Part shown: one piece after another, positions 44,366 through 53,080 of the stretch
Layout of the letters: every line of letters starts with the position of its first letter
Numbering within the stretch: the stretch's first letter is position 1
Source: Pseudomonas costantinii
GTDB lineage: Bacteria; Pseudomonadota; Gammaproteobacteria; Pseudomonadales; Pseudomonadaceae
Assembly (NCBI RefSeq): GCF_001870435.1
Contig: NZ_MDDR01000018.1
Location: forward strand, 42,968-106,967
Length of the DNA stretch: 64,000 bases
Direction of reading: 5' to 3'
Translations under genes and position numbers: made by a program
The notes under the pieces: generated by a model
Told to the model about the DNA's origin: nothing
The model's database searches: none
Seen by the model: the letters and a program-made list of their open reading frames with translations, nothing else

Positions 44366-45769
44366 CTACTGCACCTGAGAAATCGGCTGCAGCCGTGGTG
44401 TCTCGCGCCGAGTGACATGGCTGATCCCCATAATCACCAACGGCGTAAACAACGCCACATACGCATTATCAACCCCCCACGGATTACCCGCCAGGAACCA
44501 ACCCACCGTCGCCACCAACGACGCAATGATGCTCAAGAATGCCCCGGTCGCAGTGCCGAACCGCGGCGCATAAAACACCAGCAGCACCAGCACCGCCAAC
44601 GACGCACGCAGGGCCTTGCCGAGGAAGGCGATCATCAGCACTTTGTCCGACGTCAGCGCTAAAGCGATAGGCAGCAGGCCAACGGCAATGGTCGCCAGGC
44701 GCACAAAGCGCAGGTTCTTGGCGTCGCTTTTTTCCGGGTTGAACCACGGCTCGTAAAAATCCCGCAGCAGCAACGTCGCGCAGCCCATGCTCACCGCCGA
44801 GATAGTGCCGAACAGTGAGCCCGCCAAGCCGGCGACGACCAGCCCGGCGGTCAATTGATCCATGCTGGCGATCAAGCTGGGGAAGGCTTGCAGCGAATCC
44901 ACCTGGGGAAATAACACGGCGCTGCACATGCCGATCAACGCTGCTGCGATGCCAAACGGCACCATCAGCACCGCCACATAGAAGCACGCACGCTGGGCCT
45001 TGCCGGCGTGACTGACGGTGTTCACCGCCTGGATCACGTATTGGGTAGAAAAGATCGAACCGATGCCGGCAATCATCCACGCGATGATCTGGCCCCAGCC
45101 GACGGTGGTCCAGTTGAACATGCTGGCGGGCAGTTGCGCCTGCAACTGGCCAATGCCGCCGACCTGCTTGAGGCCGAACCACAGCGCCAGGCCAACCCCC
45201 AGGTATTTGAGTGCCGCATGCACGAAGTTGGTGTAGATCACTGAACGCATGCCGCCGATGCTCACGTACACCACCGAGACTACGCCGACGATCACGATGG
45301 CCAGAGTGCGGTCCACCTGCATCACGCTGGCCAATACCGCACCACCGCTGGCGTAGATCGACACGGCGACGATCTCCAGGGCAAAGATGGTGATGATGGA
45401 CGTGGCAAAGCGCGTGCGCTGGCCGTAGTTGCGCGAGAGCACGCCGGAGATGGTGTTGTCGCCCAGCTCCTTGTATTTACGCGCCAGTAGCCAGGCGAAC
45501 AACACAAATCCAAGGGCCAGGGCGAACAGATTCCAGGCGGCGGAGAGGCCGACCTTGAACCCGGTCTGGGCAGTGCCGATGCTCACTGCCGTGCCGATGA
45601 ATTCCGAGAGCATCAGAAAGCCAATCAGGAACGCCGGGAAATGCCCACCGCCGGTGGTGTAGTTGGTGGCACTGCGCGAGTGCCGACGTACCCCGTAGCT
45701 GATCAGCGCAAGGCTGAGCATGTACAGGCCGGTGATGGACAGGACGATCCAGGAGGAGTGGGTCTGCAT
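44366..45769 (-). CDS. Sodium:solute symporter (SSS) family permease
   Basis: A 467-residue membrane protein with about thirteen helices. The early TTGGGHFPAFLIGFLMLSEF and the SIGGMRSVIYTNFVHA segment are standard SSS landmarks. Substrate unknown. Upstream on the same strand lies the remnant of a D-threonine-aldolase-like gene, and the divergent neighbour is a DauR/YheO regulator, so a hydroxy or D-amino acid is a reasonable guess. AAAGAG precedes ATG 45769. Confidence 0.88.
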   Translation of the reverse strand: MQTHSSWIVLSITGLYMLSLALISYGVRRHSRSATNYTTGGGHFPAFLIGFLMLSEFIGTAVSIGTAQTGFKVGLSAAWNLFALALGFVLFAWLLARKYKELGDNTISGVLSRNYGQRTRFATSIITIFALEIVAVSIYASGGAVLASVMQVDRTLAIVIVGVVSVVYVSIGGMRSVIYTNFVHAALKYLGVGLALWFGLKQVGGIGQLQAQLPASMFNWTTVGWGQIIAWMIAGIGSIFSTQYVIQAVNTVSHAGKAQRACFYVAVLMVPFGIAAALIGMCSAVLFPQVDSLQAFPSLIASMDQLTAGLVVAGLAGSLFGTISAVSMGCATLLLRDFYEPWFNPEKSDAKNLRFVRLATIAVGLLPIALALTSDKVLMIAFLGKALRASLAVLVLLVFYAPRFGTATGAFLSIIASLVATVGWFLAGNPWGVDNAYVALFTPLVIMGISHVTRRETPRLQPISQVQ

Positions 45770-45874
45770 CTTGATACTCTTTAGGTATTTTTATAATTGT
45801 CGCTAGTTTCCTTCCTTGGTTTTGCTTTCGTCTAATATCAAGCAAGTATGGTTTGATACTGTGTGGGTATGCAG

Positions 45875-45982
45875 CTACCAGCCCCGCAACCGCTCCCACA
45901 CCTGCGTGTCTCCATTTTCCAGCAGTGCGTTGTAATTGCGTTGCATCTTCGTGGTGTCAATCAATGCGGCAGGGGTGTCCAT
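45875..45982 (-). pseudogene. 35-codon remnant of a D-threonine aldolase/D-hydroxyaspartate dehydratase-like gene
   Basis: ATG 45982, with GGAG before it, starts MDTPAALIDTTKMQRN, the N-terminal strand of the alanine-racemase-fold D-threonine aldolase family, which has (L/M)DTPA-x-LID at this place. Five codons later the frame reads DTQVWERLRGW and stops; a (W/Y)-x-R-x-R-G-W ending is usual for the C-terminus of the same family. An in-frame deletion that removed nearly all of the gene explains both. It lies 105 bases before the SSS gene on the same strand. Confidence 0.6.
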
Positions 45983-46040
45983 GGTTGAAGCTCCACAATG
46001 AGGGACAGTGCTGAAATTGACGCCCTGTCCAGGACTGGAT

Positions 46041-46679
46041 ATGTTGTCTTGCATGAAAACGACCTCTCTTGAAGAAACCACCCTGATCGCCCAGCTAGAG
46101 CAGATTGCCGAAGGCTTGAGCAAAACCTTCAGCCCGTTCTGCGAAGTGGTGCTGCATGATTTGCGTGACCCGCAGCACGCGATCCTGGCCATCCATAACA
46201 ACCTCTCGGGCCGTGCACCCGGCGACCCGGCCACTGAGCTTGGCCTGGCGCGGATTGCCGACCCCGAGTACCCGCAAGTCATCGCCAACTACCAGAACCA
46301 GTTCAGCGATGGGCGCCAGGTCAAGAGCACCTCGATCGGCATCAAGGACTCCAGCGGCAAGTACGTTGCGGCCTTGTGCATGAACGTCGATCTTTCATTG
46401 TTCCGCGGCTTGCAGGGCATGCTGGAGCAGTTCGGTTCGATCAGTGGCGACAAGCCCAACGAGTCTCTCGACCCGACCGGTGCCGACGCCATTCGTGCAC
46501 GCATCGACCAGTTCGCCGCACGCCTGGCCACCACGCCGCGCGCGCTCAAGGCGGCGGACCGGCGGGTGCTCATGCAGGAGCTTAAAGACTCGGGTTGCAT
46601 GGATATTCGCCGGGCCATGGAAACCGTGGCATCGCATCTGGGCGTATCGCGCGCGGCGGTCTACACCTACGCCAAGTAA
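46041..46679 (+). CDS. YheO/DauR-type transcriptional regulator (PAS + HTH)
   Basis: A 212-residue protein: an N-terminal YheO-like PAS domain (VVLHDLRDPQHAILAIHNN; later IKDSSGKYVAALCMNVDLS) and a C-terminal HTH of the DauR type (GCMDIRRAMETVASHLGVSR, ending TYAK). DauR controls D-arginine use in Pseudomonas. ATG 46041 has AGGA eight bases upstream; ATG 46053 is the alternative. It faces the SSS gene divergently and is convergent with the RidA gene, whose stop overlaps it by 13 bases. Confidence 0.82.
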   Translation: MLSCMKTTSLEETTLIAQLEQIAEGLSKTFSPFCEVVLHDLRDPQHAILAIHNNLSGRAPGDPATELGLARIADPEYPQVIANYQNQFSDGRQVKSTSIGIKDSSGKYVAALCMNVDLSLFRGLQGMLEQFGSISGDKPNESLDPTGADAIRARIDQFAARLATTPRALKAADRRVLMQELKDSGCMDIRRAMETVASHLGVSRAAVYTYAK

Positions 46680-47047
46680 CGCGCAACCGCTTCGATCTCG
46701 ATCAGGTACCCGTGATGCAACTCCGGCACCGGCACCACCGCCCGTGCCGGTCGATGTTCGCCCAGCGCAGCGGCATACACGCGGTCGAACGCCGGCCAGT
46801 GCTGGACCCCTGCAACGTAGACCGTGACCTTCACCAGGTCTTCGGGCGAGCCGCCCGCCGCCTTCAAAATCGCCAGCAGATTATTCAGTGCCACCTGGGC
46901 CTGCTCGGCAAACGACGCCGACAGGTTATGGCGCCCGTCCGGGCTGACCGGTAATTGCCCAGAGATATACAGCGTGCCGTTGTGACTGATGGCTTGGGAG
47001 TAATGGCCGGCCGGTGGCGAGGCATTTGGGGTGTGATGGATATTCAT
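46667..47047 (-). CDS. RidA family imine/enamine deaminase
   Basis: A 126-residue RidA protein. ISGQLPVSPDGRHN and the C-terminal PELHHGYLIEIEAVARY are conserved family strands; the arginine in HRPARAVVPV is at the place of the catalytic Arg of active RidA. It starts 7 bases after the dicarboxylate symporter and belongs to the operon headed by the ammonia-lyase gene at 49404. It would hydrolyse the imine or enamine that such lyases release. Confidence 0.87.
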   Translation of the reverse strand: MNIHHTPNASPPAGHYSQAISHNGTLYISGQLPVSPDGRHNLSASFAEQAQVALNNLLAILKAAGGSPEDLVKVTVYVAGVQHWPAFDRVYAAALGEHRPARAVVPVPELHHGYLIEIEAVARYLA

Positions 47048-47054
47048 AACGTTC

Positions 47055-48308
47055 TCAAGCAAGGGCGGGAAGGGGAGCCGGTTGGGGCTGTTCGTCCGGC
47101 GTGGTGTTGCCAATCACCGCCGTGGCCACGCCACAGCCGAACACATTGGTAGCGGTGCGGCCCATATCGAGAATCGGGTCCACCGCCAGGATCAGCAGCA
47201 AACCGGCCTCCGGCAAGCCCACCATCGGCAAGCCGGCGGCGAGCACCACCAGCGAACCACGGGCCACGCCGGCGGTGCCTTTGCTGATCACCAGCAGCGT
47301 CAGCAGAACCATCACTTGGTGGCCGAAGCTCATGTCGATGCCATAGGCCTGGGCGATAAACATCACGATAAACGCTTGGTACATCATCGAGCCGTCCAGG
47401 TTGAACGAGTAACCCAGGGGCAACACAAAACTGGTCACGCGTTTGGGCGAGCCAAAGCTGTCGAGGGCGGCAATGGTCTTGGGGTAGGCCGCCTCGCTGC
47501 TGGCCGTGGAGAACGCCAGCAGCACTGGGCTGCGCAGCAGTTGCAGCAGGCGCTTGAAGCGTGCGCCGAGGGCTAGATAACCCACACCGCCGATCACCAG
47601 CCAAAGCAGCGCCAGGCCGAGGTAGAACTGCACGATCAACTTGCCGAAGCTCACCAGCATGCCCAGTCCGTAGAGGCTGATGGTGGCGGCAATCGCTGCA
47701 AACACAGCGAGCGGCGCGACCAGCATTACGTATTCGGTAATGCGGAACATCACCTGGGTCAGTTCTTCCAACATGTCCAGGATGGTCGATTTACCGCGGC
47801 CTTTGACAAACGCCAGGCCCGCACCAAAGAACAACGAGAACACCACAATCTGCAGCACTTCGTTATTGCCCATCGCCTCGACGATGCTGCGCGGGAACAC
47901 ATGGGATAGAAAGCCCGACAGGTTGAAGCCGGCGGTATTCAAACCACTCGCGCCACCGGCAGCGGTATTCAGATTAAGCCCCACACCGGGCTGGAACAGA
48001 TTGGCCAGCACCAGCCCGATCAGCAGCGACACCACCGATGCCAGCAAAAACCAGCTCATCGCCTTGAGCCCTACGCGGCCAATCGCACCGCTGTCAGCCA
48101 TGCTGGCGACACCGCTGATCAGTGTGGCCAGCACCAGCGGCGCGATCACCATCTTGATCAAGCGCAGGAACACGTCGGTCACCAGGTTGAAGTAACCGGC
48201 GATCGCCTTGGCGGTGGCGGCGTCAAGGTGGGCGTGCAGCACGGCCCCCACGAGTACACCCAGGAGGATCGCAATCACGATGGCCCGGGCCAGGTAACGA
48301 TTTTTCAT
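47055..48308 (-). CDS. Dicarboxylate/amino acid:cation symporter (DAACS family)
   Basis: A 417-residue carrier of the GltP/DctA type. RLIKMVIAPLVLATLISGVA, FSTASSEAAYPKTIAAL (serine-rich re-entrant loop) and the DPILDMGRTATNV motif of helix 8, whose Asp and Arg bind the substrate carboxylates, are present. It imports acidic amino acids or C4-dicarboxylates by proton or sodium symport. ATG 48308 follows AGAGGTG; a GTG two codons earlier is possible. Position between the ammonia-lyase and RidA suggests hydroxyaspartate or a similar compound. Confidence 0.9.
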   Translation of the reverse strand: MKNRYLARAIVIAILLGVLVGAVLHAHLDAATAKAIAGYFNLVTDVFLRLIKMVIAPLVLATLISGVASMADSGAIGRVGLKAMSWFLLASVVSLLIGLVLANLFQPGVGLNLNTAAGGASGLNTAGFNLSGFLSHVFPRSIVEAMGNNEVLQIVVFSLFFGAGLAFVKGRGKSTILDMLEELTQVMFRITEYVMLVAPLAVFAAIAATISLYGLGMLVSFGKLIVQFYLGLALLWLVIGGVGYLALGARFKRLLQLLRSPVLLAFSTASSEAAYPKTIAALDSFGSPKRVTSFVLPLGYSFNLDGSMMYQAFIVMFIAQAYGIDMSFGHQVMVLLTLLVISKGTAGVARGSLVVLAAGLPMVGLPEAGLLLILAVDPILDMGRTATNVFGCGVATAVIGNTTPDEQPQPAPLPALA

Positions 48309-48328
48309 AAGCACCTCTTGTTGTTGAT

Positions 48329-48347
48329 GCCCGGGTCAGGCCCGGGC
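48329..48347 (+). repeat. gcccggg hairpin with T-run on the plus strand
   Basis: gcccggg pairs with cccgggc over a 5-base loop, followed by gttttttat on the plus strand. Both neighbouring genes are on the minus strand, so as a terminator it would act only on antisense transcripts; in the sense mRNA it forms a hairpin upstream of the symporter start. Confidence 0.55.
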
Positions 48348-48444
48348 GTTTTTTATCGGCGGCAGTTTTGAGCAGGCAAAGCGAGGCCGTCAGCGCTTCT
48401 GGCGAGCGCTTTGCGACAGCGGTTCAGGTGTGTGCGGGCGCGGA

Positions 48445-49404
48445 TCAGCCCTGTAGCAGGCTCGCGTACTTCTGGATATCGACGTTGCCGCCGGTGACGA
48501 TAATCCCAACGCGCTGGCCCTTGAATTGGCCGTTGGCGTTGCGCAGCGCGGCGAGGCCCAGGCAGCCGGTAGGCTCCACGACCATCTTCATGCGCTGCAT
48601 GAAGAAGCGCATGCCGTCCACCAGTTGCGCGTCGCAGACGGTGAGAATGTCGTTCACGTGGTCACGGATAATCGGGAAGGTGTAGTTGCCCAAGTGCTGG
48701 GTTTGCGCGCCGTCGGCAATGGTCGCCGGGGTGTCGATGTGTACGATGCTGCCGCTCTGGAACGAGCGCTGGCCGTCATTACCTGCCTCGGGCTCGACGC
48801 CGAACAACTGGCAATCCGGCGACAGCGCACGCGTCGACAATGCGGTGCCCGAGAGCATGCCGCCGCCACCCAGGCCGACGAACAATGCATCCAGCGGCCC
48901 CGTGAATTCAAATAGCTCCTTGGCGGCAGTGCCTTGCCCGGCGAGTACGTCGGGGTGGTCGTAAGACGGGATCAGGGTCATACCGTGTTCGTCTGCCAAG
49001 GTACGGCCGATCAGCTCACGGTCTTCAGTGACACGGTCGTAAAACACCACACTGGCGCCGTATTCACGGGTCGCTGCAACCTTGGCCGCCGGTGCGTCGG
49101 TGGGCATGACGATGGTCGCGGGTATCTTCAGCAGGCGCGCCGCCAAGGCAATCCCCTGGGCATGATTGCCAGAGGAAAACGCCACCACTCCGGCTTTGCG
49201 CTGTTGCTCGTCAAAGCGTGACAGGGCATTGAACGCGCCGCGAAACTTGAACGAGCCGGTGCGTTGCAGGTTGTCGCACTTGATAAAGACTTGGGCGCCG
49301 GTCTCGGCATCCAGGGTGCGGGAGGTGAACACCGGCGTGCGATGGGCGAAGCCTTCCAGGCGTTGGGCGGCGGCGATGACGTCTTGGTAGGTGGAGGGTT
49401 GCAT
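48445..49404 (-). CDS. PLP-dependent threonine/serine dehydratase family, probable threo-3-hydroxyaspartate ammonia-lyase
   Basis: A 319-residue fold-type II PLP enzyme. The Schiff-base lysine is in TGSFKFRGA (K53), the substrate loop is FSSGNHAQG, and the phosphate-binding glycine loop is GLGGGGMLSG. It lacks the C-terminal regulatory domain of biosynthetic threonine deaminase. Length and sequence resemble serine racemase and the L-threo-3-hydroxyaspartate ammonia-lyase known from Pseudomonas. The dicarboxylate symporter and RidA downstream support an acidic hydroxy-amino acid. GAGG precedes ATG 49404. Confidence 0.82.
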   Translation of the reverse strand: MQPSTYQDVIAAAQRLEGFAHRTPVFTSRTLDAETGAQVFIKCDNLQRTGSFKFRGAFNALSRFDEQQRKAGVVAFSSGNHAQGIALAARLLKIPATIVMPTDAPAAKVAATREYGASVVFYDRVTEDRELIGRTLADEHGMTLIPSYDHPDVLAGQGTAAKELFEFTGPLDALFVGLGGGGMLSGTALSTRALSPDCQLFGVEPEAGNDGQRSFQSGSIVHIDTPATIADGAQTQHLGNYTFPIIRDHVNDILTVCDAQLVDGMRFFMQRMKMVVEPTGCLGLAALRNANGQFKGQRVGIIVTGGNVDIQKYASLLQG

Positions 49405-49525
49405 GGGGCGGACCTCGTGTATTTGTCTGGATAAAATATCTATATTAAGACAAATAGTAAAGCTCCGTTTATCCCCTCTGACATGTTAGCGTTTCGAGCT
49501 TCTCTGACATCTGGAAGGTTCGACG

Positions 49526-50137
49526 TTGATTCGACTCACCGACTATATCGCCCACTTTTCCCAGTCCCCTTTGGCTCCTTGGGCTGACCTGACGCCCTGG
49601 GCATTGGCTGCCCAGGCACCAGCGGTTGTCCGCCGCTTGCTGGCAGATCTGTCGGTTGACGATTACGTCATTCAGGATGAAGTCGCCATCCACCGCACCG
49701 CTATCGTCGAGCCAGGCGCGTTGCTCAAGGGGCCGTTGATTATTGGCGCGCAGTGTTTTATCGCCAGTGGTTCGTTGTTGCGGGGTGGGTGCTGGCTGGA
49801 TGAGCACTGCATCATTGGCCCTGGCGCCGAGTTGAAAACCTCGTTTGTGTTCGGCGGCAGTAAGCTGGCGCACTTCAACTTTGTCGGGGATTCGGTGTTG
49901 GGTCACGGGATCAACCTGGAGGCGGGGAGCATCGTCGCCAACTACCGCAATGAGCGGGATGACAAGGAGGTGTTGGTGCGGGTGGATGGGGTCTTGTTGC
50001 GTACGGGCTGCGATAAGTTTGGCGCGTTGCTTGGGGATCAGTGTCGGATCGGGGCGAATGCGGTGTTGGCGCCGGGGGCGGTGTTGGTGACTGGGAGTGT
50101 GGTTGGGCGGGGGCAGGTGTTTGATGCTGAGGTATAG
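49526..50137 (+). CDS. Hexapeptide-repeat acyl/acetyltransferase-like protein
   Basis: A 203-residue protein with a short helical N-terminus and a left-handed beta-helix from about residue 50 (VIQDEVAIHRTAIVEPGALL and further I/V-G-x-x-x-x turns). The GLGHGINLEAGSIVANYRNE-like stretch (about 124-143) recalls the C-terminal domain of GlmU, but the uridylyltransferase domain is absent. The start is TTG 49526, backed by GGAAGG. Acyl acceptor unknown. Confidence 0.75.
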   Translation: MIRLTDYIAHFSQSPLAPWADLTPWALAAQAPAVVRRLLADLSVDDYVIQDEVAIHRTAIVEPGALLKGPLIIGAQCFIASGSLLRGGCWLDEHCIIGPGAELKTSFVFGGSKLAHFNFVGDSVLGHGINLEAGSIVANYRNERDDKEVLVRVDGVLLRTGCDKFGALLGDQCRIGANAVLAPGAVLVTGSVVGRGQVFDAEV

Positions 50138-50149
50138 GGGCGCGCTAGC

Positions 50150-50863
50150 CTAGATCACATGCGCTCGCTGCAGTTCGGTCAAGGACAGCACCTTGAGTTG
50201 CGCCAGCAACGGGTCACGTCGATCCCTTGGGTGCGGCAGGTCCACCGCTAATTCCTGGCGAATACTGCTCGGCCGGTTGTCCATCACCAACACCCGGTCG
50301 CTGAGGTACAGCGCCTCGTCCACATCATGAGTCACCAACAACAACGCAATGGCATGGTGCTCGGCCAGTTGCAGCAGCAAGTCCTGCAGCTTCATGCGGG
50401 TAAAGGCATCCACTGCGCTGAACGGCTCATCCAACAGTAACACCTGTGGCCGCGAATACAGACCGCGAGCGATGGCCACGCGTTGCGCCATTCCACCGGA
50501 CAACGCCTTGGGCAGCGCCTGGGCAAAACCCTTGAGGCCGACTTCCTCGATCAACTGTGTGACCCAGGCTTTGTCGTAGTGGTCGTCATCGCTGAAACCG
50601 ATGTTCTGTTCCACCGTGAGCCAGGGCATCAGCCGTGGCTCCTGGAACACAAAGGCGACTTCGCCCTCCGGGCTGCTTAACTCACCCTGGAAGTCCTTTT
50701 CCAGCCCCGCGACAATCCGCAGCAATGTGCTTTTACCGCAGCCACTGGGGCCTAGCAGGCTGACGGCTTCCCTCGGTTGCAGGGCCAGGTGAACATCTTT
50801 AAGTACCGTGGTGCTGGCGAAGCTTTTATGCGCCACACGAATTTCCAGTAAAGATTGGCTCAT
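50150..50863 (-). CDS. ABC transporter ATP-binding protein, SsuB/TauB-like
   Basis: A 237-residue ATPase. Walker A GPSGCGKST (38-46), signature LSGGMAQRVAIARGL, Walker B VLLLDEPFSAVD and the H-switch in LVTHDVDEA are complete. Sequence and neighbours place it with the nitrate/sulfonate/taurine group. It is the third gene of a substrate-binding, permease, ATPase operon, separated from the permease by only 2 bases. Confidence 0.9.
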   Translation of the reverse strand: MSQSLLEIRVAHKSFASTTVLKDVHLALQPREAVSLLGPSGCGKSTLLRIVAGLEKDFQGELSSPEGEVAFVFQEPRLMPWLTVEQNIGFSDDDHYDKAWVTQLIEEVGLKGFAQALPKALSGGMAQRVAIARGLYSRPQVLLLDEPFSAVDAFTRMKLQDLLLQLAEHHAIALLLVTHDVDEALYLSDRVLVMDNRPSSIRQELAVDLPHPRDRRDPLLAQLKVLSLTELQRAHVI

Positions 50864-50865
50864 GT

Positions 50866-51699
50866 TTATTGCTCCGCGCCTTGGCCATTGAACGTGTCAC
50901 GCCACGCCAGGCAGCGCTTCTCCAGCGCTGCGAGCAAACCATCACTGATTTTGCCCAGCAGTGCCAATACGATAATCGCCGCCAACACGATGTCCGGCCG
51001 CGAGGTTTCCCGCCCATCACTGAGTAGGTATCCCAGCCCCTTTGTGGCCGCGATCAGTTCGGCCGCTACCAGGAACATCCATGCCAGGCTCAAGCCACTG
51101 CGCAAGCCGGTAAACAGGCCGGGCAGGGCGGCGGGCAATAGAACTCGCCGCACCAGGCGCCTACGGCTGAAGCCGTACATTTGCCCGACTTCCACCAGCT
51201 TGCGGTCGATGTCGCGAATCGCTGCGACGCCATTGAGGTACACCGGGAAGAACGCGCCAATCGCGATCAGCACGATCTTGGAGGTTTCATCGATGCCCAG
51301 CCACAGCAGCAACAGCGGCACCCAGGCCAGGCTCGGGATCGAACGCAGCCCGGCGAAGGTCGGTTCCAGGTAGGCCTCGGCTTCGCGACTAAGGCCAACC
51401 CAGGCGGCGAACACCAAGGCCAGGCCGGCGCCAATCGCAAAACCCAGCAGCACCCGCAACAGGCTGGCGCTGATGTGTTTCCACAAGGCCCCTTCGGCGA
51501 GGTCAGTGAGGGTGACGGCGATCTCACTGGGCGCCGGCATCTGGTAGGACGGCAGCCAGCCGATCCGCACGACCACCTCCAGCACCAACAGGATCAGCAC
51601 CGGCAATACCAAGCCCTTGAGTCGCCGCGGCCAGGCACTGCGATGGATGACCGTTGGCGTCGGCAGTTCGACGGGCAAGGCTTGGCTTTTACTGGTCAT
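50866..51699 (-). CDS. ABC transporter permease, SsuC-like
   Basis: A 277-residue permease with six membrane helices and the EAA loop (VGQMYGFSRRRLVRRVLLPA) that contacts the ATPase. ATG 51699 is chosen because AAGGGG lies before it and it sits just 10 bases after the binding-protein stop. It belongs to the BPD inner-membrane family that imports aliphatic sulfonates, taurine or nitrate. Confidence 0.9.
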   Translation of the reverse strand: MTSKSQALPVELPTPTVIHRSAWPRRLKGLVLPVLILLVLEVVVRIGWLPSYQMPAPSEIAVTLTDLAEGALWKHISASLLRVLLGFAIGAGLALVFAAWVGLSREAEAYLEPTFAGLRSIPSLAWVPLLLLWLGIDETSKIVLIAIGAFFPVYLNGVAAIRDIDRKLVEVGQMYGFSRRRLVRRVLLPAALPGLFTGLRSGLSLAWMFLVAAELIAATKGLGYLLSDGRETSRPDIVLAAIIVLALLGKISDGLLAALEKRCLAWRDTFNGQGAEQ

Positions 51700-51709
51700 C
51701 ACGCGCCCC

Positions 51710-52681
51710 TTACTGCTTGGGCAGTGACTGGCCAAACGAGGTATCGATCAATTGGTCGATCACTTGGTCCACATTCACCCCTCGGCGTACCAGTTCCTCG
51801 GACACCAGAATCGGCGCGGCGGCCTTGGACGACTCCACGTCCTTGGCGGTCAGCAGCGGGCTGCTCAAGTCGGTACGCGACAGTTGCAGCTTGGCCACTT
51901 CCAGCGGCAAGCCGGATTCATCGGCCAGCAACTTGGCGAATTCATCCGGGTGTTTCACGGCCCAGTCACGGGCTTTTTCATAGGCGCCGAGCACCTTGGT
52001 GATGGTTTGTGGATGCTCCTTGGCGTACTTCTCGGTGACGCTGACCACGCCGTAGCTGTTGAAATCCTTGTTGCGGTACAGCAGGCGCGAACCGGCCTGG
52101 ATTTGACTGGCGGCCATGTGCGGGTCGAGACCGGCCCAGGCGTCCACATCACCTTTTTCCAGGGCGGTGCGGCCGTCCGGGTGTTGCAAGTGCACCAGTT
52201 CAACGTCGTCTTTTTTCAGCCCGGCTTTTTGCAGGCTGCGCAGGGTGAACAGGTACGGGTCTGTGCCTTTGGTGGCGGCGATTTTCTTGCCTTTCAGGTC
52301 CGTGACGCTCTTGAACGGCGAGTCTTTGCGAACGATCAGTGCGGTCCACTCGGCACGGCTGTAGACGTAGACCGATTTGATCGGGCTGCCATTGGCTCGG
52401 CTCAGCACGGCCGACAGGCTGGCGGACGAGGCGAAGTCGACACCACCGCTGTTGAGGTATTCCAGGGAGCGGTTGCTGCCTTGGCTCAGTACCCAACCGA
52501 CTTTGGTTTGCGGCAGGGCCTGTTCCAGCCAGCCGAAATGCTTGAGCACCAGGCTGACGGGTGAGTAATAGGCGTAATCCAGATTGACTTGCGCGGGATC
52601 GGTTTCGGCGGCATGGGCCAGCGGTTGCAGGCACAAGGCAAGGGCGCAGGCGCCCAGTAAGCATTGGGTGAAGGGTTTCAT
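51710..52681 (-). CDS. ABC transporter substrate-binding protein, aliphatic sulfonate (SsuA)-like
   Basis: A 323-residue periplasmic protein: a signal peptide (cleavage near residue 24, AHA-AE) and an SsuA/NMT1-like fold. GSNRSLEYLNSGGVDFASSA and LKGKKIAATKGTDPYLF are typical ligand-side elements. ATG 52681 follows GGAGC. No monooxygenase (SsuD or TauD) gene is adjacent, so the cargo could be any sulfonate or a similar organic anion. Confidence 0.88.
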   Translation of the reverse strand: MKPFTQCLLGACALALCLQPLAHAAETDPAQVNLDYAYYSPVSLVLKHFGWLEQALPQTKVGWVLSQGSNRSLEYLNSGGVDFASSASLSAVLSRANGSPIKSVYVYSRAEWTALIVRKDSPFKSVTDLKGKKIAATKGTDPYLFTLRSLQKAGLKKDDVELVHLQHPDGRTALEKGDVDAWAGLDPHMAASQIQAGSRLLYRNKDFNSYGVVSVTEKYAKEHPQTITKVLGAYEKARDWAVKHPDEFAKLLADESGLPLEVAKLQLSRTDLSSPLLTAKDVESSKAAAPILVSEELVRRGVNVDQVIDQLIDTSFGQSLPKQ

Positions 52682-52815
52682 GGAACAGCTCCGGACAAGG
52701 CGTTGAGAGAAGGCTTTTCTTATATTCGGAAAATTGAGTTGGCATGTTCCATCATGCTTTATAGGAATATGCAGTCTCTGTGCCATCTGCCGGGTTGTGG
52801 TCTGTCATGTTCGCC

Positions 52816-52904
52816 GTAGCCGCTGTCGAGCCTCGGCGAGGTTGCGTATGCGGTGTGCCTGACAGACCGTCGACGCAGCCTCGCTGGGGCTCGACAGCTG
52901 CTAC
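52816..52904. repeat. REP-type inverted pair
   Basis: gtagccgctgtcgagcctcg at the left and cgctggggctcgacagctgctac at the right pair imperfectly, with an inner gttgcg/cgcagc stem. It is the third locus in the window with the gctgtcgagcc core, here between the divergent transporter and molbindin genes. Confidence 0.8.
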
Positions 52905-53080
52905 GGGGGGGTGGAGAAATTGTGCAATCTGTTGATCATCTGTTGGTAGGTGAACAGCTGTATATGTTTTTATGGAATAAATAAAGAGTTATATATTCCT
53001 TTTAATGGTCTCTCGGATAGCGCATTTTGAGGGCCTGCGCATTCGTGCGGATTGACCCAACAGCCTAAAGGAAAGCCGAC

